Below are positions 55,920 to 64,000 of a DNA stretch of 64,000 bases, piece by piece. Numbering within the stretch: the stretch's first letter is position 1; each line of letters begins with the position of its first letter. The notes beneath the pieces are model-generated. The model had not been told where the DNA came from. It saw only the letters and a program-made list of their open reading frames with translations, and searched no databases. The translations under genes were made by a program, and so were the position numbers. Source of the DNA: Pleodorina starrii (lineage: Eukaryota; Chlorophyta; Chlorophyceae; Chlamydomonadales; Volvocaceae); the NCBI GenBank assembly GCA_030267565.1, contig BRXU01000031.1, positions 248,001 to 312,000 of the forward strand. The letters are read 5' to 3'.

Positions 55920-58721
55920 TCATAAGCCCCGCAGCGTCTGCACCACCGCCACCAGAGTGCCCCACACGAACGCCGCCACCGCAACCACCAGCCGCCAGAT
56001 GAGTCGCGGCAGCCAGGTCACCACATTCCAGGCGCCGATGGACAGCAGAATGGTGGTGGCCACCACGACACGGATCAAGTACAGTATGTCGTACGCTAGT
56101 ACGGCGGAGAGCGCGCCGCCGAGGATGCCCCCCAGGATGCCCCTGCGGTGGTGGTCGAGGGCAAAGCAAGCGGGGGAGGGATCACGCGGGGTGTGAGCCG
56201 GGGCGAGGGCAGGGAGGGGCGGGGAAGAGGAGGGGACGACTGTTACCCCCTGCTGCCCCAATGGACGAGCAACGACCCAATTCGGCGGCTGCTCGCTGCA
56301 TGGCGCCCCCCTTGACCAGCACCAAAGAATCTCCCGTACTTTCACCCCCGGCGGTGTTTTCGTCCGTACACGCGTCTATCCGTACACACCACATGCTCAT
56401 CCCCACTCACCAGGGTCCCACCAGGGGCTGGTATGCGGCCATCAGCGCCGCCACTCCCAATAAGGCCCAGCAGGTGGGGGTGAGCGGCATCAGGTTGCCG
56501 CCCGTGTAACGCCAACAGCGAACCGCCACCGCCACCTCCATTCCCACAGCGGCGCCTGGTCAACGGGAGTCAACGAACCCCTTTTTGTTTACAGTGGACC
56601 CAAAAGGATCACCGGCGCATGGGAGTGGTGGGAGTGGGGTTGGTAGAGTTGGGAGTGTTGGGGAGGTTGCGAAGGGCGGGCGTGGGTTGTTGGGAGCATG
56701 CCGTCCTCTCCGCCGCTCAGCAGGCTAAGACTGGGGCCACTGCTGAGCTGGTTGGATGGATGGTAGCAAGACTCCAAACACCAATTGAGAGGCAGCCGCG
56801 AACGTGCGAAGGCCAAGGCCAAGGAAGAAGGTCAAGGGCTTTCCTTTGACCCATTCCCTCCAAGCACCAACCCGCCCAAGACGTGGCTCCGTCCGCCTCT
56901 TCTGCCACGCCCTAGCTCCAAACCCTCCCACCAATCCCTTCCATCACTGCGTATGTGTGTGTGAGGTGGTTAATCACTGGGGTGCCATCCGCCGTCACCA
57001 ACGCCCCCTGCCCCCCCCCCCCTCCCGCTCTCCCCAGCTCTGTCGACGTGTCACCCACCCACCCACCCACCCACCCACCGAGACCCGCGATGCCCGCCGC
57101 CTGGCCCCCCAGGCACATCTGAGCCAGCCCCGCCACCGTGCCCGCCATGCCGTACGACAGCAACATGACCATGAAACCCTCCAGGGACTCCAGCCAGGGG
57201 AGGGTCTCCTCCAGGGAAGCCAGGGACACCTGCAGCGTGTCGTACCATGCCGCACCATGCCGTGCCGTGTGAGAGCGGCACTTGAAAACACTGGGAAAGA
57301 CGCGACACTGGGAACGGAGCCAGCGGCGCCCGCAGGCTGTGCCTTGTGTGCATGTGCCGTGTGCATGTGCCGTGCGTATGGGTGCGTGTGCATGGGGCCG
57401 TGTGCGTGTGTTGCCCCTGTCGGTCGCGTCCTCCCCCGTCTCTCCGTGCAACTTCGACCGCCCACCCAGCCGACAACCCAGCCGAACCCACACACGCACC
57501 CAGCCGGCACCCACCGTCAGAGACAGGAGGCCGCTGTGCAGAAAGGAGCTACTCAGCAGGCAACCAATGTAGCCCGCTGACAGGCTGACGGCATCCTGTG
57601 GGGTGGGAGATAGGGAGGCGGTTCGCGGGGAGTCCGTGTTCTGTGTGCCGTTGACGTCAGGGCCGGCCGGCGGCAGGGAGGGACGGGTTTTCAGCGGGCG
57701 CAGCGGCGAGCTGCATCACCTTGTTTGCTGCTTCGTGGAGATGCGGCGCCGGCGACGGCAGCAAAGGGGGCGCAGAGCAGTTGAGAAAACGACAGCCCCG
57801 GTATTTGGGGATACGGAGGACGGGGGATGGCGTATGGGCTCTAAAGATGCGCCCATATGGGTGCTTGTGACGACCCGGCTGTGGCCAACAATCCGAATGA
57901 GGGAGCTCTCCCCGAGCTCCACAAGTCATGAGGCTTCTCAGGCAGCGGATCAAAGGCCAGCCGGCGAACGCGGCTCTTGCCATACCACACCCCACCACAC
58001 CACATCCCACCACATCACATCCCAACACATCGCATCACTTCGCGTCACGCCACATCGCGCCACGTCACGCCACGTACCGTCTGCCAGGAGAGTGTGAAGG
58101 GCGTAGGCGGGCAGGCCACCAGAAGCGCCAACCACACCTCCCTCCCTGGCGCCGCCACCGCTGCCGCCGCCGCCGCCGACGCGCCGCCGCCCGCCGCCGC
58201 CAGCAGCGCCTGCGCTACCGGCGCCCATTGCGCCGCAAAGGCCGCCACACAGGCCACCTGCAGCACCCGACTCATCACCGCCGTCCGCTTGACCACCTCG
58301 TCGGCACCGTCGGCGCCGGGCTCCGATTCCCCGGACGCGGCGGCAGCCCCCCCGGCCGCGTCGGGTTTCAGCTGCCGCTGCTGTTGCTGCTGTTGCCGCC
58401 TCTGTGAGGGAGGTGGGTCCAGGGGATGCTCCAGGAACTGCCGCCAGCGCTCCTTGACGGCCTGCCAATCCGCATCCCACTCCTGCCGCAGTGACTCCGA
58501 ACTGTTGGCTGGCTCCGCCGTCGGTGCCGCCGCCGCCGCCGCCGCCGCTTGCGCGGCGGCGGTGCTGGTGCTGCTCGCCTGAGGCTCCTGCTGCTGGGTA
58601 GAGCGCTCCGAGCTTGACGCCACGCCGCCGCTTGCGGAGCTGGGAGCGCTGCCGCCGACTTGGGTGCTGCTGCTGCTGGGGCTGCTAGAGCTGCTCGGCT
58701 CACGACTTGGCTCGTGTTGCC

Positions 58722-58755
<34 letters not shown>

Positions 58756-59238
58756 CTGCTGTCTATCCGCTTCTAGCTGCTGCCGTACCATGTCGCCGAG
58801 TTTGGCGCGAGCCTCCCGCTGCATCTGCTCCATAGTAGCCCTCCCTCGCTGCTGCTGCTGCTGCTGCGGCGGCGGCGGCGGCGGAGAGCTGCTGGCTGGG
58901 GTTGCCGCTCCGCCTGGTCCCCGGTTGACCCCTTCTGGGGTGGTTGTTCCGGGGGTTAAGGCAGTTGGGGCGGTTGGGGGCGTCGAGCTCGTCCCCATCC
59001 CTGATCCGGAGGTAGGGTCGTCATTTGAGGCCGATGCCGCGGGTTTAAATTGATGGCCAGGTTGCGGCTGCCTGAATTGTAACCAGTAAGGCGACGGCCG
59101 GGCGGCATTACGGTGGCCGTCAACTGGTGTGTGGGCACGGCATCGGCGAAAGGCAACCGCGTGTCGGGCACAGAATGTATGGTTAGCTACTCCGGAATGG
59201 CATGTGCCGCGGTAACATCCACGGAGCTCGGTCGCCAT
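55920..59238 (-). CDS. polytopic membrane protein with polyQ/Ser-rich N-terminus, function unknown
   Basis: Exons 59238-58078, 57595-57515, 57229-57079, 56555-56411 and 56142-55920 join in phase to 586 residues. The N-terminal half is low complexity (Pro, Gln, Ser, Ala runs) with a charged helix EQMQREARAKLGDMVRQQLE before the polyQ. A Trp-rich charged stretch (EWDADWQAVKERWRQFLEHP) precedes the membrane part. From about residue 320 on there are roughly six or seven hydrophobic segments (for example VLQVACVAAFAAQW, GFMVMLLSYGMAGTVAGLAQ, GILGGILGGALSAVLAYDIL, LVVAVAAFVWGTLVAVVQ), many Gly/Ala-rich. No family was recognised. Start is the first ATG of a long open frame. The basic Cys/Arg-containing start could be an organelle transit peptide, but this is weak. 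Confidence 0.7.
57055..57079. repeat. (CCCA)n tract at a splice donor
   Basis: On the minus strand this reads (GGGT)n immediately after exon 57229-57079 of the membrane-protein gene, giving tandem GTGGGT donor-like sites. Confidence 0.75.
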
Positions 59239-59727
59239 CGATGGCTACAAACGATTTCTGATTCCTTACAAGCCGCAGACTATATCCAGGCCATAGTGGA
59301 TCGTGTGTAGGGATTCGGACTGATGTAACGTTTATGCGGAATAATCGAGTGTCTGCTTGCAGACTGTCCAGAGGTCCGTGGTTCTGCAGCGTATCGAGAA
59401 CGCGGAGTGCAGTTCAAAAATTATAAAACCGAATAATTGTCACATCTTTTTGCCGATGATCCATTTTCCATTTGTTGCGGTATTTTAACAGTACGGCGGC
59501 GGCTCGATATTGACTGTACTCCGCATCTCCGCAAAGTCCTCATTAAAAAAATATTAAGAACCCCTTGCACATTCTTCTAAATATATTACAGCTTCTGAGC
59601 ATAATACAATTAACGACTGGGAATCCAGGTTAAACCTCCGGTTGGCCAGCGCCGTCTCGATTTACCTTACCAGGAGCACTGCCGCAGCTGCCGCATAACC
59701 GGCTTCTTAGTCATAATCAGCGTACCA
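59239..59727. promoter_or_regulatory. AT-rich divergent promoter region
   Basis: About 490 bp between the minus-strand membrane-protein gene and the plus-strand lumenal-protein gene, distinctly AT-rich, with a TATAAA-like word near 59423. Probably a bidirectional promoter. Confidence 0.4.
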
Positions 59728-61339
59728 ATGGCGACCGCGTCGGGGGCCAAGGGTTGCGCCTGGCGGCAGTGCTCGCTGTCGCTCGTCCGGCCACGCACCG
59801 TCCGGCGACACATGCCCTGCAGAGCAGTCCAACAAACGGAGGCGGGAATGCCGCCCCAGCCTCCGCCCCCGCCCCCGCCCCCGCCTCCCCCGGTGAGTGC
59901 AACCCCCTCGCAGAGCCGCACACGTCGTGTCGCAACACGCGAGAGCACCACCACAGCAACAAACTCGCCACGTCACCCGCACCCGCCGTACACGTACCTT
60001 CCGCCCCGCCACCGCCGAGCCTTTCTCTCCTTCTCCCCCGCATCCCCGCACCCCTCCCCTTCCAGGGCAGCTTCACGCGCCGGAACTTGCTGCAGCAGTT
60101 CGGCGGGCTGGGCGCGGCGGCGGCAGCGGGCGGCGTCGTGGGGTATCTAGCGGGTTCGCGCAGCGGCGGCGACAGCAACGGCGGACTCAGTGCGGCGGAG
60201 CGGGCGGACGTGGGTGAGTGAGACTGAGCCGGAGTGAGTCGAGCGCCAACGGAGGTGGGGGAGGGGGCCGGAGGGGCTATCGGAGGCGATCGGAGGGGCT
60301 CCCGAGATCCGCGTTGGGCATCGGCATGGAGTCGAATTCGGCAGCTGCGGCCGCAGTACTCCCCTCCCCTCCCCTCCCCTCCCCGGGTATCACGACCTCA
60401 TCCCAGGTCCGTGCCCAAGCCCACCCACCGCGGGGCGCCCACCGCCGCCCCACGGCACGCTGCCTCTCCTCCCCTCCCCTCCCTTTCCTCTTCCCTCACT
60501 GCGTTCGCCTCTCGCGGTTCCATCGCTGCGCATCTCCGTCCTTACCCCTACCCTCCCTCTTTCCGCGCCCGCCCGCTGCGCCTCTTCCCTCCCTCTTCCT
60601 CCCGTACTCCCGTACTTCTCCGCCCGCTCGGCCGGCTGCGCAGATGAACTCCGGCGGGAGTTGCACTTTCGACGCGACTACGACGGCCACGTGTTTGTTC
60701 GCGACGGGCGGGGCTCGTGGTGGGAAGTGCGGCTGGACGCCAAGCTGCCCGGCACACTGCTGCTGAGGGACCCCCAGGACGGCGTGTTCTTCGTGACGTA
60801 CAACAACATCCAACAGGTGGGGTATGGGGTGAGGTATGGGTGAGGTATGGGGTGAGGTATGGGGTGAGGTATGGGGTGGGGTATGGGGTGGGGTATAGGG
60901 TGGGGTATGGGCGCTGCGTGGGGCGGACGTGGGTGGGCTTGGATGTCCCACGGGTCGCTCCCTGAACTGAACTTTCCACCTCCGCTCGCTCCTCCCGCAC
61001 GCTCGCCCGCCGCCGCAATATATACTACCGGTATGTACCAACCAGCCCTTCCCCCCGTTCGCCCACGTCACCGCCCTTCCATCCGCCGCGGCTCGGCACA
61101 CCTTCCCGGTCCTCGCCCCGCTTGAACCCACCCATATCACTCCCTGACCCGTGACCCCCCCTTGAACCCACCATCCCCAGATCGACCTGACGGACGACTA
61201 CGTGGTGGGGTCTCTGTTTGCGGGGGGCGACTGGGAGGTGCTGGTGCAGCGGGTGCAAGCGCGGGACGACAACGGGACGTTGATTGATCTGAAGCTGCCC
61301 AAGGAGGCCTTCCGGGACATGATCTCTGTCCTGGAGTGA
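59728..61339 (+). CDS. predicted thylakoid-lumen protein with Tat-type signal, function unknown
   Basis: Exons 59728-59892, 60066-60213, 60644-60816 and 61181-61339 join in phase to 214 residues. The first 35 residues are rich in Arg, Ser, Ala and Cys with no acidic residue and end near RRHMPCRAVQ, a good chloroplast transit peptide. A run of 11 Pro follows. Exon 2 starts SFTRRNLLQQFGGLGAAAAAGG, a twin-Arg motif followed by a weakly hydrophobic Ala/Gly core, as in Tat-dependent lumen signals. The mature part (from about 105) is a compact domain with YDGHVFVRDGRGSWWEVRL and LFAGGDWEVLVQRVQ and no recognised catalytic motif. The ATG has a favourable ACCAATGGC context. Confidence 0.72.
60817..60915. 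repeat. GGTATGGGGTGA minisatellite in an intron
   Basis: About eight 10-13-bp units of GTATGGGGTGAG/GTATGGGGTGG directly after the donor of the exon ending at 60816. Confidence 0.85.
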
Positions 61340-62690
61340 TTCAACAAGTTAGGGCTGCTGGGCTGGGTTGGTTTGGTTTGGTTTGGGTTGGGTTGGAAAG
61401 GCCGGCCGGGTTGATCGAACCGTTTGACTGCGGACCCATCCAAAAGGTCAGATGAGGTGGGGATGCCAAGGGGGTCGGGCTGCGGAAGCAGCCCCTGCCG
61501 GCAGCAGCCGTGGCTGGGGTAGGGCCGTCGGAGCAGATAGTTCCCCACTTGCAGGAGACACACTTTCGGGCTCCTGAGGCGATGAGGGATAGCTACGGTA
61601 GGCCCTGAGCGATGAGTAGCAGGTGGGCTGTCGATGCGCGAGGCTTGTCAAGATGTTATTGTCGCTTTTACAAATAACGATTTGACTGGATTTGATTACA
61701 AATAATAATTGTCGAATAATTACGCATTGGCCATTTTGCTCTCACGGTACGTTACGGCGAAATACCGTTTTTGACGCAAGAGCAGGGATTAACATGTCGT
61801 CTGCGTAAGGAAGGTGGAAGGATCAACATGTCCTCTGATATCGTCGCGACCTGCAGCGCTCAGTTGGAGCGGGGCGATGGCCCAAAGCTGCCGATCGAGA
61901 AGCGTAATCGGACGCACCCAGCCGGCTGGCTGCATGCGGCCCAACGGCAGCAAACGGCTGATTGCTCGCTGCCATTCAGCAAACGGCACTGCCAAATGAG
62001 CAAACCCTAAATGCAAAAGGCGGCTTCCATCCAACCCTCCAAACGCAACTGCGCGCGCGCACTGCGCGCCGTAACGTTTCATGTGCGAGCATCCAGGGTC
62101 CCCTCCACTGGCGCAGACCTACACACCCTCTGACAAGCAATAATCGTACAAAGACCCACAACCAGTTCACATCCAGTCGGTGGGTCGGCCTGTCCGATTA
62201 AATGAACGGAGCAGGGATGACACGTACGAAGGTTTAGTCCATGGCAGTGCTACGCAGTGCACGTGGATGCTGTGCACAAGTGTTGAAATTCGCGCAGTCA
62301 TGAAAGTCACAGCGAGCTGTCGATCATCATGCATGTGTACGGCACCTAAGCGTGGGTGTTTGGCGCCTTAATGACAATCATTAGGTACACGGCAGTTCGC
62401 CCGGCGCTGTTCGACCAATGGCGTGATGCAGTCTTGCCGTGCAGGGGGTTGCTCATGTGCGATGAGTAGTCCCTGTATGTTGGGCGACGGCGCACCCGCC
62501 TGCACCGCGCTTGCTTGCACATCCACACTCACACCCACGCGCACACACATTCCCACACTCACACACACGAACACTGGCAGATGCCCTTCCCTGAGACCCG
62601 CTCACACTCACTCACGCCCGCTCTCCCCAACCCTGCTGACCCCACACACTCTCGCCGCTCACACCCCTCACACGCACTCCATCTCGCCCC
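61340..62690. other. convergent intergenic region
   Basis: Joins the 3' ends of the lumenal-protein gene and the minus-strand gene at 62691. Two TTACA words at about 61669 and 61700 (TGTAA on minus) could end the latter's 3' UTR. Low-GC stretch around 61660-61760. No gene recognised. Confidence 0.45.
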
Positions 62691-64000
62691 CTAGCTGGCC
62701 TTCCTCTGCACCAGCACTCCACCGCCGGCGCTGCTGCGCTCCTGCACCTCGCCCAAACCCTCCCGCTGCAGCGGCAGCCGGCTGCCACCGCCACCACCAC
62801 CACTACCACCACCACCGCCGCTGCCCCCGCGCTCGCTGCCGGCGCCGCCGCCCAGCCCAACAGCCTCCGCCGCGCTTGCCGACGGTGACGACGGGCCTCC
62901 TGCACCCTCCCCCCCGGCCCGGCTGCCTTGCCGCTCCGGCGAGAGAAGCCGAGACATTCTTGACGGCAAGAGCTGACCGCCGCCCTCCCTCCCGCCCTCC
63001 CGCCCTACCCGGCTCGGCGTTGCCACTAAGCGCGGCACGGGCAGCGCCGGCAGCAGCGCGTGCAGCGTCCATGAACCGCCCATGTCAAGCGCCGCACCCG
63101 TGTCTAGGTCCTCCAGGCTATCCGCGCTGTCGCCCCGGAGTGCCACGGCGGATTCCTGGTGCTGTCGCTGCCGCCTGGACCCTGCGGCTCGGCTCCTGTA
63201 AGCGGCTGCCGCCGCCGCCGCCGCCGCACCTCTAGCTTCTGCGTCCACCCCGTCAGTTAATGAGGGTCTGACGCCCAGGTCCTTTAGCAGCTTCGCCTCC
63301 TCCTCGTCCAAGTCCTCCTCCTCTATTTCCGGGTTGCCGATATTGAAAACCAGGTCGCCGTCGTAAGAGGTGAGCTGGAACGAGGACGCACCGCTCGTCC
63401 GCCTGAGGAAGCTGCCTGTCGGCGTGCTGCCGCCGCCGCCGCCGGCGCCGGTGTGACCCGCGGGTCGCGGGTTGGCGGTGGCGCCGTTGCTGCTGCTGCT
63501 GATGTGACCGGGTGTCGCCGGCCCGGACTGCTCCTCCTGCTCCTCCTCTTCCTCCTCCTCTTCCTCCTGCCCTTCCTCGGCGGCGGCGATGCAGTCGGGG
63601 CGCGTAGAGGCCTGTTGGCTGTCAATGGACGGTCCGCTCGACTCAGGAGCCATCCCGGCGGCGATCCGATCCGGGGACAGCCAGGCAACTGTCCCCTTAC
63701 TGTCCATGGCGCTACGCGCGTAGCCGACCGCTGCCGCCGCCGTCGCCGCCGCCAGCGCTGCTTCCGCTCCTGCCTCCGCTCCGGCCAACGGGGATGCGGA
63801 CGCGGCGCCGCCGTGCTTGCTGTCAGCCGCCGCCGCCCTCTCCTTGCCGCCCTTCCCTTTCGTGCTAGCGATAGTCATCCGGAGGACTGGCGAGCCGCCG
63901 CCATCCGCCCCCTCCCTGAGCCAGGACACGCATGCCGCCGCCGCCGCCGCGGCGGCGGTTGCGGCTGCGGCTGCTGCATGCGGCCCGTTGGCGGGTTGCT
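62691..64000 (-). CDS. 3' part of a low-complexity protein, runs off the window
   Basis: An open frame runs from the window edge to TAG at 62691 without an obvious intron (at least 430 residues). It is mostly Ala, Gly, Ser and Glu runs, including a Glu-rich acidic block (about 63525-63580). The most protein-like part is SSFQLTSYDGDLVFNIGNPE followed by an acidic stretch and AKLLKDLGVRPSLTDGVDA (about 63240-63400). No start codon is assigned because the frame is open upstream to the edge. No family recognised. Codon bias and conserved-looking core suggest a real gene, but the last part could include untranslated sequence. Confidence 0.55.
   Translation of the reverse strand, partial: QPANGPHAAAAAATAAAAAAAACVSWLREGADGGGSPVLRMTIASTKGKGGKERAAAADSKHGGAASASPLAGAEAGAEAALAAATAAAAVGYARSAMDSKGTVAWLSPDRIAAGMAPESSGPSIDSQQASTRPDCIAAAEEGQEEEEEEEEEQEEQSGPATPGHISSSSNGATANPRPAGHTGAGGGGGSTPTGSFLRRTSGASSFQLTSYDGDLVFNIGNPEIEEEDLDEEEAKLLKDLGVRPSLTDGVDAEARGAAAAAAAAAYRSRAAGSRRQRQHQESAVALRGDSADSLEDLDTGAALDMGGSWTLHALLPALPVPRLVATPSRVGREGGREGGGQLLPSRMSRLLSPERQGSRAGGEGAGGPSSPSASAAEAVGLGGGAGSERGGSGGGGGSGGGGGGSRLPLQREGLGEVQERSSAGGGVLVQRKAS

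Overview
The window looks like nuclear DNA of a volvocine green alga (Chlamydomonas/Volvox group). Its genes are split into many short exons with (G)GTGAGT-type donors and GCAG acceptors. Coding DNA is very GC-rich. TGTAA polyadenylation signals follow several genes, proteins carry long Ala/Gln/Gly/Pro-rich inserts, GTAC motifs are frequent, and one stretch resembles the algal TTTTAGGG telomere repeat. Exon models below were joined by hand from reading frame, splice phase and, where available, comparison of the paralogues.

Layout, left to right: the 5' end of a minus-strand gene that resembles plant GST-fold proteins (1-1304); a seven-exon PAPS-type sulfotransferase (1834-5313); two tandem, same-strand pyruvate formate-lyase genes (PFL-1, 7139-12211; PFL-2, 14512-22633); two tandem, same-strand genes for membrane-anchored SMP-C2 proteins of the extended-synaptotagmin/plant SYT type (SMP-A, 25227-34961; SMP-B, 36853-45255); a small cysteine-rich CX9C protein (minus, 47088-47423) divergent from a TKL-like pseudokinase (about 47951-53084); a polytopic membrane protein with a polyQ N-terminus (minus, 55920-59238) divergent from a predicted Tat-type thylakoid-lumen protein (59728-61339); and the 3' end of a low-complexity gene (minus, 62691 to beyond the window).

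The most interesting locus is the PFL pair. Both copies are open through all exons and keep the Cys-Cys active site and the C-terminal glycyl-radical motif, so both should be active fermentation enzymes (pyruvate + CoA to acetyl-CoA + formate). Their first exons, which should carry organelle targeting, are unrelated, suggesting isoforms for different compartments. Both have a cluster of GTAC cores just upstream of a TATA-like element, the kind of site bound by the copper/hypoxia regulator CRR1. The copies differ by two introns in opposite directions, by GC-AG splice sites found only in copy 2 and by a 1.3 kb insertion in one copy-2 intron, yet share a 223-bp tract with no differences that includes intron sequence, which points to gene conversion. 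The SMP-C2 pair repeats the theme: diverged tails and calcium-binding loops, but an 83-bp identical tract.

The rest is intergenic or intronic DNA rich in minisatellites, a (CAG)32 tract, hairpin-bearing dispersed repeats and one possible tRNA-derived element.
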